64,000 nt of DNA from CAWGUU01 sp963825765 (lineage in GTDB: Bacteria; Actinomycetota; Acidimicrobiia; Acidimicrobiales; AC-14). Each line of letters opens with the position of its first letter. The first letter of the stretch is position 1. The position numbers and the translations under genes are program-made. Positions 56,654-64,000 of this stretch are shown here, in pieces. The DNA lies in assembly GCA_963825765.1 (NCBI GenBank), contig CAWGUU010000004.1, positions 296,100-360,099 on the forward strand, given 5' to 3'. Under the pieces are notes generated by a model. The model ran no database searches and was not told the DNA's origin. It saw only the letters and a program-made list of their open reading frames with translations.

Positions 56654-58480
56654 ATGCCCGCGCGCCACGACCTGCGCAACGTCGCCATCGTCGCCCACGT
56701 CGACCACGGCAAGACCACACTCGTCGACGCCATGCTGTGGCAGTCGGGCATCTTCCGCGAGAACCAGGACATGGGGGAGCGGATCCTCGACTCCAACGAC
56801 CTGGAGCGCGAGAAGGGCATCACGATCCTGGCCAAGAACACCTCGGTGCGCTACGGCCAGGTGAAGCTGAACATCGTCGACACGCCCGGCCACGCCGACT
56901 TCGGCGGCGAGGTGGAGCGGGCGCTGGCGATGGTCGACGGCGTGCTGCTGCTCGTCGACGCGGCCGAGGGCCCGCAACCCCAGACCCGTTTCGTGCTCCG
57001 CAAGACCCTCGAGGCCCGGCTGCCGGTCATCCTGGTCATCAACAAGGTCGACCGGCCCGACGCCCGCATCGCCGAGGTCATCGACGAGGTCTACGAGCTG
57101 TTCCTCGACCTCGACGCCGACCACGACCAGATCGAGTTCCCGATCGTCTACGCCAACGGCCGGGCCGGCTGGGCGTCCCTCGACCCCGCCGAGCAGGGCA
57201 CGAGCCTCAAGCCCCTGTTCGAGCTGCTCGTGGAGCGCATCCCGGCGCCGACCTACGAGGAGGGCCATCCCTTCCAGGCGATGGTCACCAACCTCGACCG
57301 CTCTCCGTACCTGGGCCGCCTGGCCCTGTGCCGCATACGCCACGGCCGCATCTCCAAGAACCAGCCCATGGCGTGGTGCCGTGCCGACGGCACCATCGAG
57401 CGGGTCAAGGTCACCGATCTCTCGGTTACCGAGGGCCTCGAGCGGGTGCCGGCCGACGACGTCGGACCGGGCGAGATCATCTCGGTGGCCGGCCTGGCCG
57501 ACGTCACCATCGGCGAGACCCTGGCCGACGGCGAGGACCCCCGTCCGTTGCCGGTGATGACGATCGACGAGCCCAGCCTGTCGGTCACCATCGGGGTCAA
57601 CACCGGCCCCCTGGCCGGCCTGGAGGGCAACAAGCTCACTGCCCGCCAGATCAAGAGCCGCCTCGACACCGAGCTGGTGGGCAACGTGTCGCTACGGGTG
57701 CTCACCACCGAACGGCCCGACACCTGGGAGGTGCTGGGCCGGGGTGAGCTGCAGCTGGCGGTCCTCGTCGAGACCATGCGCCGGGAGGGCTTCGAGATCG
57801 TGGTCGGCAAGCCCCAGGTCGTCACCAGGGAGGTCGGCGGCAAGATCCACGAGCCCGTGGAGCGCATGTCGGTGCACGTCCCGGCCGAGCACCTGGGCAC
57901 GGTCACCCAGCTCCTCGCCACCCGCAAGGGGCGGCTCCAGGACATGGTCAACCACGGCACCGGCTGGGTCCGGATGGAGTACCTGGTGCCCGCCCGGGCC
58001 CTGATCGGGTTCCGCACCGAGTTCATGACCGAGACCCGGGGCACCGGCATCCTGCACCACGTGTTCGAGGCCTACGAGCCCTGGCACGGCCCGCTGCGCA
58101 CCCGGATGCTGGGCAGCATCGTCGCCGACCGACGGGGCCACACCACCGGCTTCGCCCTGGCCAACCTGCAGGAACGGGGCGAGATGGTCGTCGGGCCCGG
58201 AATCGAGGTCTACGAGGGCATGATCGTGGGCGAGAGCTCCCGGTCCGACGACATGGACGTCAACCCGGTGAAGGAGAAGAAGCTCACCAACATGCGGGCT
58301 TCGTCCTCCGACGAGCTGGTGCGGCTCACGCCGCCCCGCCCGCTCTCCCTGGAGCAGGCCCTCGAGTTCATCGCCGAGGACGAGTGCGTCGAAGTGACGC
58401 CCCAGTCGGTGCGCCTGCGCAAGGCGGTGCTCCCCATGGCCGACCGCCGTCGCATCCAGCGCCGCGACCGGCCTGCCTGA
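56654..58480 (+). CDS. typA: Ribosome-binding GTPase TypA/BipA
   Basis: 608 residues. G1 AHVDHGKTTL, G2 in REKGITI, G3 DTPGHADFGGEVERAL, G4 NKVDRPDARI mark a translational GTPase; the later domains (GRGELQLAVLVETMRREGFE; GTGWVRMEYLVPARALIGFR) and C-terminal BipA-specific part (VRLRKAVLPMADRRRIQR) identify TypA. It binds ribosomes under stress and low temperature and helps 50S assembly. ATG 56654 with AAAGG upstream. Leader of 120 bases from the bipolar protein gene includes a duplicated tail. Followed by a hairpin and the convergent helicase gene. Confidence 0.97.
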   Translation: MPARHDLRNVAIVAHVDHGKTTLVDAMLWQSGIFRENQDMGERILDSNDLEREKGITILAKNTSVRYGQVKLNIVDTPGHADFGGEVERALAMVDGVLLLVDAAEGPQPQTRFVLRKTLEARLPVILVINKVDRPDARIAEVIDEVYELFLDLDADHDQIEFPIVYANGRAGWASLDPAEQGTSLKPLFELLVERIPAPTYEEGHPFQAMVTNLDRSPYLGRLALCRIRHGRISKNQPMAWCRADGTIERVKVTDLSVTEGLERVPADDVGPGEIISVAGLADVTIGETLADGEDPRPLPVMTIDEPSLSVTIGVNTGPLAGLEGNKLTARQIKSRLDTELVGNVSLRVLTTERPDTWEVLGRGELQLAVLVETMRREGFEIVVGKPQVVTREVGGKIHEPVERMSVHVPAEHLGTVTQLLATRKGRLQDMVNHGTGWVRMEYLVPARALIGFRTEFMTETRGTGILHHVFEAYEPWHGPLRTRMLGSIVADRRGHTTGFALANLQERGEMVVGPGIEVYEGMIVGESSRSDDMDVNPVKEKKLTNMRASSSDELVRLTPPRPLSLEQALEFIAEDECVEVTPQSVRLRKAVLPMADRRRIQRRDRPA

Positions 58481-58499
58481 GCCTCCTCCCCGCGTAGCG

Positions 58500-58546
58500 A
58501 ACTGGGGCGGTCTACCGGCGTATGGCGCGGGTGTGTCGCCCCAGTT
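58500..58546. terminator. Perfect 10-bp hairpin between convergent genes
   Basis: AACTGGGGCG and CGCCCCAGTT with a 27-base loop that contains a further GC stem (CCGGCG / CGCGGG). It lies 19 bases after the typA stop and 16 bases before the helicase stop. The outer sequence (C)GAACTGG is shared with the hairpin at 22570. Confidence 0.72.
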
Positions 58547-58562
58547 GGGCGGGGGGTAGCAG

Positions 58563-59870
58563 CTAGCGACGCTTGCGGTTCCCGCCCATGCGGCGGGCGC
58601 CACCCATCTTGGGCCGGGCCTTCGTGGCCACCGTGGGAGATCCTTCGGTGCCGGTGGCCTCCGCGGCGGCGACGTCCCACGCCGCCGACAGCAGCGCCGT
58701 CAGGCGGGCGTCGTTGGAGAAGATCTCGACGAGGGGCTCGCGGATGCCGAGGCGACGCCGTAGGCGCTCGCTCTCGAGCTCCTGGTCCCACAGCACGAGG
58801 CTGACGGCGACGCCCTCCTGGCCGGCCCGCGCCGTCCGCCCCGAGCGATGCAGGTAGGCGGTGTGGTCCTCGGGCGGGTCGTAGTGGATGACCACGTCGA
58901 TGCCGTCCACGTCGAGGCCGCGAGCGGCCACGTCGGTGGCGACGAGCAGGCCGTTGGGGTCGGCCCGGAACCCGTCCAGGGCCCGCTGCCGGGCGCTCTG
59001 GGTGAGCCCGCCGTGGAGGATGCCGGCGCGGACACCGTCGCGGGCGAACTGCTTGGCCAGGCGGTCGGCGCCGTGCTTGGTGCGCACGAAGACGAGCGTG
59101 CGGCCGACGCTCTCGGCGACGACCGCCGCCACCTTTACCTTGTCCAGCTCGTGGACCTTGAGGAAACGGTGCTCCATCTCCTCCACGGTCGGCTGGGGCG
59201 AATCGACCTCGTGTTCGACCGGGTCGGTGATCCAGTCCCGGACGAGGCGGGAGACGTCGTTGTTCAGGGTCGCCGAGAACAGCATCGTCTGGTGCTTGCC
59301 GGGGATGCGGCTCAGGAGCCACACGACCTGGGGTAGGAAGCCCATGTCGACCATGCGGTCGGCCTCGTCGAGCACGAGCATCTGCACGTCCTCCAGCGAG
59401 ATGTCCCGGCGCCCGACCAGGTCGATGAGCCGGCCGGGCGTGGCCACGACGACGTCGTTGCGGCGATGGGCGGCCTTTATCTGGCGGTCCATGGGAGTGC
59501 CGCCGTAGACGGCGGCCACGGTGCGGTCGACGGCCTGGGCCAGTGGCGCCAGCACGTCGCGGACCTGGACGGCCAGCTCACGGGTGGGGACGAGCACGAG
59601 GGCAGCGGGCCGGCCCGGCTTGGCCTTGGGCGTGCGCTCCAGCAGGGGGAGGCCGAAGGCCAGGGTCTTGCCGGAGCCCGTCTTCGCCTTGCCGCAGACG
59701 TCGCGGCCGGCCAGGGCGTCGCGGATGGTGAGCTCCTGGATCGGGAGCGGGGTGGTGATGCCGAGCGTGTCGAGGACTGACACGAGCGTTGCCGACACGC
59801 CGAGCGCGTCGAAGGTCATGGATGTGATGGTGACTCCTGTGATGTTCGGGTGAGGTGGGTCGCCCGACAT
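58563..59870 (-). CDS. DEAD-box RNA helicase
   Basis: 435 residues. Q motif and Walker A (PIQELTIRDALAGRDVCGKA, then KTGSGKTLAF), DEAD as LVLDEADRMVDMGF, SAT in MLFSATLNND, HRxGRT in AYLHRSGRTARAG. The C-terminus is basic (ARPKMGGARRMGGNRKRR) for RNA binding. Unwinds RNA during ribosome assembly or decay. ATG 59870 has AGAGG upstream and was preferred over ATG 59819, which starts with TFDALG, the usual first residues of relatives; both are possible. Divergent from the caspase-like gene across 171 bases containing the 8-bp palindrome GTGTACAC. Confidence 0.92.
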   Translation of the reverse strand: MSGDPPHPNITGVTITSMTFDALGVSATLVSVLDTLGITTPLPIQELTIRDALAGRDVCGKAKTGSGKTLAFGLPLLERTPKAKPGRPAALVLVPTRELAVQVRDVLAPLAQAVDRTVAAVYGGTPMDRQIKAAHRRNDVVVATPGRLIDLVGRRDISLEDVQMLVLDEADRMVDMGFLPQVVWLLSRIPGKHQTMLFSATLNNDVSRLVRDWITDPVEHEVDSPQPTVEEMEHRFLKVHELDKVKVAAVVAESVGRTLVFVRTKHGADRLAKQFARDGVRAGILHGGLTQSARQRALDGFRADPNGLLVATDVAARGLDVDGIDVVIHYDPPEDHTAYLHRSGRTARAGQEGVAVSLVLWDQELESERLRRRLGIREPLVEIFSNDARLTALLSAAWDVAAAEATGTEGSPTVATKARPKMGGARRMGGNRKRR

Positions 59871-60041
59871 CGCAGTGCCTCTGGGCATGGCCTGAGGCCT
59901 CAGGAGAAGGATGACCCCGAAACGACCACCACGTCGATACTGCACTGCCGGTACTACCGGTGGCCGCTTCCGTACTGAGAGTGTACACGATGCAGTGAGT
60001 CGGACGTGTGTCCGGCCGCCGAACGTGGTAGTACCGAGTGC

Positions 60042-60917
60042 ATGAGGCGAATTCTGGTTGTCCTCGGCGTCCTCGCGACCCTCGGCGTCCTGACTGTCCC
60101 GCTGGCGGCAGCGGCGACGCCACCCGGCGACAAATGGGCGCTGATCGTGGGCGTGGACCTGTTCGAAGGGGGCACGAGGTCCAACTTCGGAGGCAAGGCC
60201 GACGCCGAGGACATGCGCAACGTCCTGCTGCGGAACGGATTTCCAGCCGACCACATCCGGGTGCTGACCGACGGCGGGGCCTCCGCCGCCGACATCCGGG
60301 CCGGTCTGGCCTGGCTGGCCTCGAACTCGACGCCCAAGTCGTTCTCGGTCTTCTCCTACTCGGGACACGTCAAGCAGGTCGGGTCGACGGAGTACCTGTG
60401 GCCCCACGACAACGCGTTCATCCCCGACACCGAGTTCGCCGCCGCGATCAACCAGGTGCAGGGGAAGATGTGGGTCAACGTGTCCGGTTGCGAGGCCGCC
60501 GGGTTCGACGTCGGCATCTCCAGCCCGTCCAAGCTGTTCACCGCCTCGTCGCTGGCCAGCGAGAAGTCCTACGAGTGGCCCGAGGCGGGGGCGTCGGTGT
60601 TCTCGTACTACATGGTCCGCCGGGGGATGCTCGACGGTGTGGCCGACGCCAACCGTGACTTCCGGATCTCGGTGCAGGAGGCCTTCCGGTACGCGGCTGC
60701 CAACGCTCCTGCGTTCACCGCCGGGGCGGCCCAGGGGCCGCAACACCCCCAGATCGCCGGGGGCGACGGCGCCGAGCTGTTCCTCGACGACCCGATGGGG
60801 GGAGCGGCGGCACCGGCTGCGGCTCCGGCTGCAGCGGCAGGGGCAGGGGCCGCGGCCGGCGGTGTGTCAGGCGGTGGCAAGAGCGCCAACTGCGCCATCC
60901 TGAACTGCTACAAGTGA
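60042..60917 (+). CDS. Secreted caspase-like (peptidase C14) protease
   Basis: 291 residues. Signal peptide MRRILVVLGVLATLGVLTVP (cleavage near AAAA-TP, about 25). The caspase/p20 fold has its dyad: His109 in FSYSGHVKQ and Cys150 in VNVSGCEAAG; KWALIVGVDLFEG is the first strand. C-terminal Ala/Gly/Pro-rich tail and a final two-cysteine knot SANCAILNCYK. Metacaspase/orthocaspase-type peptidases cut after Arg or Lys; substrate pocket not read. Being exported, it probably acts outside the membrane. A calcium-like DANRDFRIS motif (about 207-215, DANRDF) could bind metal. Start fixed by the signal peptide. Expressed divergently from the RNA helicase. Confidence 0.87.
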   Translation: MRRILVVLGVLATLGVLTVPLAAAATPPGDKWALIVGVDLFEGGTRSNFGGKADAEDMRNVLLRNGFPADHIRVLTDGGASAADIRAGLAWLASNSTPKSFSVFSYSGHVKQVGSTEYLWPHDNAFIPDTEFAAAINQVQGKMWVNVSGCEAAGFDVGISSPSKLFTASSLASEKSYEWPEAGASVFSYYMVRRGMLDGVADANRDFRISVQEAFRYAAANAPAFTAGAAQGPQHPQIAGGDGAELFLDDPMGGAAAPAAAPAAAAGAGAAAGGVSGGGKSANCAILNCYK

Positions 60918-61033
60918 CCGCTACAGTCCATTTGATGCGCCGATAACGCCCCGAATCGCGCCGAGAACGCCCTGACAGGGGCGCTACTGGTGATCGAAAC
61001 TGGCCGGCGCGGCCGAAACCTGGGCGACTACGC

Positions 61034-62578
61034 CTAGGCGTCGTTGCGCTGGAGCAGCGGGCCGGTGGCCTTGCGGGCGCCGGTGAGGAAGGCCAGCTCG
61101 GTGGCGCTGAGCGACTCCTTCTGCACCAGGGTCTCGGCGATACGGCGGAGGTCGTCGGCGTTGTCGGCCAGGATGGTGCGGGCCGCCTGCTCGGCCTTCA
61201 TGAGCAGCTCGCGGATCTCCTTCGACCCCTCGCCCTCGTCGCCGCTCTTGGCGTCGCTGTTGCGGTCGGCCAGGTCGAAGCGGCCGGTCATGGCCAGGCG
61301 CTCGACCATGCGACGGGCCAGGGCGGCGGCGTGCTCGAGATCGTCCTCGGAGCGGGTGCTGGGCTGGCCGAAGGTGTTCATCTCGGCCGCCCTACCCCCG
61401 AGCAGGACGATGAGCTGGGCCATCAGCTCCCGCTTGGTGAGGACGTCCCGGTCGGCGCTGTTCGACCAGGGTGACCGCCCGAATGCGCTCCCCCGGTTGA
61501 CGATCGACACGCGCGACGGCGGTGTGACGCCGCGGAGGCGCACCGACAGCAGGGCGTGACCGGCCTCGTGGACGGCGATGAGCTCCTTCTCGTCGTCGCT
61601 GATCAGCCGGGCGCTACGAGTGCCGGCGAGCACGCGGGAACACGCCTCGTCGACGTCCTCGGGGGTGACCCGGTCACGGTGGCGACGGGCGGCGAGGAGG
61701 CAGGCTTCGTTGACGATGTTGGCCAGCTCGGCCGCGCTCAGGCCGGCGGTGTGGCCGGCGATCTCGGACCAGTCGACCCGGCGGGAGATCGGGCGGCGGC
61801 CGGCGTGGAGCATGAGGATCTTCTCTCGCCCGTCACGGTCGGGACGCTCGACGTGGATGCGGCGGTCGAAGCGTCCGGGCCGCAGAAGGGCCGGGTCGAT
61901 CAGCTCGGGGCGGTTGGTGGCGCCGATGATCATCACGCCGGTGCTGCCCATGAAGCCGTCGAGCTCGACGAGCAATTGGTTCAAGGTGTTGTCGAACTCA
62001 CGCTCGCCGGTGGTGTCGGCGTTGCGGTGGCGGCCGATGGCGTCGAGCTCGTCGATGAAGACGATGCAGGGCGCCGACTTCTTGGCATGGTCGAAAAGCT
62101 GCCGGACCCGGGCCGCTCCCAGTCCGACGAACTTCTCGACGAAGGCGGTGGCCGACACGAAGTAGAAGGGGACGCCGGTCTCGCCGGCGACCGCCCGGGC
62201 CATCAGTGTCTTGCCGCACCCCGGGACTCCGTAGAGCAGGATGCCGCGGGGCATCTCGGCACCGAGCGCCTCGTACCGTTCCGGCGAGCGCAGGTAGTCG
62301 ACAACCTCCTGCAGCTCGGCGATGGCCTCGTCGAGCCCGGCCACGTCCTGGAAGGTGACCGTCTCCGTCTGGCCGGAGGCGTCGTTCTTGTCGACCTGGT
62401 TGACGCGGAACGGCGTCTCGCCACCACCGCCACCGGCCAACGCCCTGTCACGGCCTCCGCGGCGGGGGCGATACTGCCCGAATCGACCTCCGGGGCGAGT
62501 CATGCGAAGCGTCACGATAGCCGTCCCTATGATCAGGATGAAGAATACGATTACAAGAGGCTGAGTCAGTACCTTCAT
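61034..62578 (-). CDS. ftsH: ATP-dependent zinc metalloprotease FtsH
   Basis: 514 residues, shorter than the usual 640-680. A single membrane helix (residues 6-25: QPLVIVFFILIIGTAIVTLR) replaces the usual two helices with periplasmic domain. AAA+ module: Walker A GVPGCGKTLMARA, Walker B CIVFIDELDAIG, SRH GATNRPELIDPALLRPGRFD. Zinc site HEAGH with the third ligand in EDDLEHAA. It degrades membrane and cytosolic proteins. GGGAG seven bases before the ATG. It lies downstream of the L,D-transpeptidase on the same strand across 284 bases. Compact single-helix FtsH proteins like this exist as extra copies in several actinobacteria; whether it is the sole FtsH is unknown. Confidence 0.92.
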   Translation of the reverse strand: MKVLTQPLVIVFFILIIGTAIVTLRMTRPGGRFGQYRPRRGGRDRALAGGGGGETPFRVNQVDKNDASGQTETVTFQDVAGLDEAIAELQEVVDYLRSPERYEALGAEMPRGILLYGVPGCGKTLMARAVAGETGVPFYFVSATAFVEKFVGLGAARVRQLFDHAKKSAPCIVFIDELDAIGRHRNADTTGEREFDNTLNQLLVELDGFMGSTGVMIIGATNRPELIDPALLRPGRFDRRIHVERPDRDGREKILMLHAGRRPISRRVDWSEIAGHTAGLSAAELANIVNEACLLAARRHRDRVTPEDVDEACSRVLAGTRSARLISDDEKELIAVHEAGHALLSVRLRGVTPPSRVSIVNRGSAFGRSPWSNSADRDVLTKRELMAQLIVLLGGRAAEMNTFGQPSTRSEDDLEHAAALARRMVERLAMTGRFDLADRNSDAKSGDEGEGSKEIRELLMKAEQAARTILADNADDLRRIAETLVQKESLSATELAFLTGARKATGPLLQRNDA

Positions 62579-62862
62579 CTTGAACTCCCAAATGTCCCCT
62601 GCCCCTGGCAGCGGGCGACTGCGACGGGATCACCGATGGAGCTCGGTACCTCACGATCACGCAGACAGCTTCCGCACTGCCACTTCCTGTTGTCGGCAGG
62701 CGCGGCGTGAGACTCAAGGGCCAATCTTCGTCCTGTCCCTAAGGCCATGGCTCCGATGCGGGCGCCCCTAGGTCGGGGCCACGGGCTGACAAGAGGGTAC
62801 GCCTCCCGGCTCCACGGAGCGCGTCAGGCGACGCTTCGGCCGCTCCTGGCGTGGTTCGGAGC
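62579..62862. other. Gap between ftsH and the L,D-transpeptidase gene
   Basis: 284 bases holding the ftsH promoter and ribosome site (GGGAG at 62586-62590 on the minus strand). No gene, repeat or hairpin stood out. Confidence 0.4.
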
Positions 62863-63930
62863 TCAGAACTCGACGGCGGCGACGGCCTCGGGCGTGGCCG
62901 CGGCCGGCGGGAGGGCGGAGCCTCGGGCCCGCGGCGGGCCTGCCGCCACGATCGCCACCCGGGTGCCCTGCTCGACCATGCCAAACAGCTCCGCCTCGTT
63001 CTCCTCGGTCATGCGGATGCAGCCGTGCGAGGCGCTGTATCCGATGGAACCCACGTCGGACGTGGCGTGGATCAGGATGGCGGGGGCGCTCAGGGCGAGG
63101 GCCTTTGTGCCCAGCGGGTTGTTCCGACCAGGGCCGATGACCTTCGGCATGCCCTGCGCCCAGGCGCTGCCGGGGTTGACCCAGGAGGGGTTGAGGATCT
63201 TCGACGTGATCTCGTAGACGCCGGTGGGGGTGGCGAAGCCGGCCGCGCCGGTTGCCACCGGCCACTCCTTCACGATCTTCCCCTCGTCGTAGAGGTACAG
63301 CTTGTTCTCGCCGGTACGGACCAGGATGACCTTGCCCGCCGACGCCGTCGCCCCTTCGGGCTTCAGCTGCCTGGTGACGAGCGTGACCGTCTCCGCCCCC
63401 CGCTCGACGCCAAGCTTCACGGCCTGCCTGGAGGCGTCGACGTCGAGCGTCTGGCCGGGCTTGGCCGCTGTGAAGGTGATGAAGCCTGTGGAGAGGTCGA
63501 GGTCGCCGTTCTCGGGAGCCGCCTCGAGCTTGGCCGCGGCCTCGGCCAACACCGTGTCGAGGGCACCTTCTCCCCACGCCTGGGGAACGTCGAAGAACGC
63601 CGGCTCCCCGTCGCTCATGAGCCGCTGGCCCAGGCGGGAGATGGGGTTGCCGTCGGAGCCCTTGGTGAGCGCCAGCTTGACCGTCCCGGCGAGGTCGGGG
63701 CGGAAGCCGAGGTCCCACGGCGTGGTCTTGATCGCGAAGTCGCCCGATTCGAGGGTCATCTGCCGCCGCAGGGGCTCCTCGACGATCGGCCGGAGCCGGT
63801 CCATGGCTTCCGCCGCGCTCATCTGCCCCACGGGGACGTCGGCGATGACGGTGCCGGAAGGCAGCCGAGCCGATGCCGCCCTGTCGGCGGCGATCAGCAC
63901 GACGCCGCCCACGACGAACAGCAGCAGCAC
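62863..63930 (-). CDS. Membrane-anchored L,D-transpeptidase (YkuD) with peptidoglycan-binding-like domain
   Basis: About 355 residues. Hydrophobic anchor (MLLLFVVGGVVLIAADRAAS), a PG_binding_4-like domain (about 30-190; IADVPVGQMSAAEAMDRLRP; GQTLDVDASRQAVKLGVERG), then the YkuD catalytic domain: KLYLYDEGKIVKEWPVATGA, FATPTGVYEITSKILNPSW and the SHGCIRM active site with Ser-His-Gly-Cys. It makes 3-3 crosslinks in peptidoglycan. The start is unclear: GTG 63930 is the only canonical in-frame start, but the upstream in-frame codons (WRREGFRRSPFFYVGVPV) look like a natural positively charged membrane anchor with no start codon before a TGA. A non-standard start or an error near 63985 is possible. 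Confidence 0.85.
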   Translation of the reverse strand: MLLLFVVGGVVLIAADRAASARLPSGTVIADVPVGQMSAAEAMDRLRPIVEEPLRRQMTLESGDFAIKTTPWDLGFRPDLAGTVKLALTKGSDGNPISRLGQRLMSDGEPAFFDVPQAWGEGALDTVLAEAAAKLEAAPENGDLDLSTGFITFTAAKPGQTLDVDASRQAVKLGVERGAETVTLVTRQLKPEGATASAGKVILVRTGENKLYLYDEGKIVKEWPVATGAAGFATPTGVYEITSKILNPSWVNPGSAWAQGMPKVIGPGRNNPLGTKALALSAPAILIHATSDVGSIGYSASHGCIRMTEENEAELFGMVEQGTRVAIVAAGPPRARGSALPPAAATPEAVAAVEF

Positions 63931-64000
63931 GACGGGTACGCCGACATAGAAGAACGGGGATCGCCGAAAACCTTCTCGCCGCCATGGCTTTCAGAGGTTA

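Overview
The window is a GC-rich chromosomal segment of an actinobacterium. The left edge carries the phosphomutase / DUF3090 / SCO1664-family trio that sits beside mycothiol biosynthesis genes in Actinomycetota. There is also an F420-type (FrhB-like) iron-sulfur protein, an LLM-family (F420-type) oxidoreductase, a GAF-ANTAR regulator and an ECF42 sigma factor. The overall look (Lon plus a short single-membrane-helix FtsH, no Streptomyces- or Mycobacterium-specific operons) would fit the Acidimicrobiia, but that placement is an inference. There are no rRNA genes, no insertion sequences, no CRISPR arrays and no integrase.

Layout. 0-11 kb: housekeeping and DNA repair. Four DNA glycosylases of different folds (type-5 UDG, AlkZ-like, Fpg/Nei-like, AlkA-like) lie within 10 kb, with D-aminoacyl-tRNA deacylase, an M23 peptidase and an aldehyde dehydrogenase. 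11-27.6 kb: ordinary single genes and small operons. These include GAF-ANTAR, SGNH hydrolase, pirin, two HtrA-like proteases divergent from an HxlR regulator with a visible palindromic operator, a tiny lipoprotein behind a hairpin that masks its Shine-Dalgarno sequence, Lon, and an ECF42/DGPF sigma module with its own recognisable promoter. 25.9-36.5 kb: a signalling block on the minus strand. It has a membrane histidine kinase, a 1791-residue protein combining a Ser/Thr kinase, a signalling ATPase, TPRs, GAF, PAS and a histidine kinase, two response regulators, a MshEN-type (probably c-di-GMP binding) degenerate secretion ATPase, and a PAS-GGDEF gene whose catalytic core is deleted. A four-copy 15-bp repeat lies between the last two.

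36.5-53.3 kb is an accessory zone with several broken genes. It is organised around tRNA-Lys(CTT) at 49.2 kb. Three partial copies of the 3' half of this tRNA (38.07, 39.59 and 49.02 kb) look like the footprints of successive integrations. The cargo between them is a broken VapBC-type pair, an intact HigBA/RelE-Xre-type pair with an operator over its start codon, a response regulator / histidine kinase / ABC exporter set, a LuxR-type gene split by a 20-bp tandem duplication, two paralogous proteins of unknown function (one frameshifted), and a fragment resembling JetD of type III Wadjet. Right of the tRNAs, 49.7-53.2 kb holds remains of an SDR, class II and class I terpene synthase-like proteins, and two AfsR/SARP regulators, one of them joined to the terpene synthase tail.

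53.4-64 kb returns to core genes: glutamate-type dehydrogenase with a cyclic-nucleotide-binding-domain protein, a histone-like/acidic bipolar protein, TypA/BipA, a DEAD-box helicase divergent from a secreted caspase-like protease, FtsH and an L,D-transpeptidase. Convergent gene pairs are repeatedly separated by strong hairpins (14.45, 18.05, 21.68, 22.57 and 58.50 kb).
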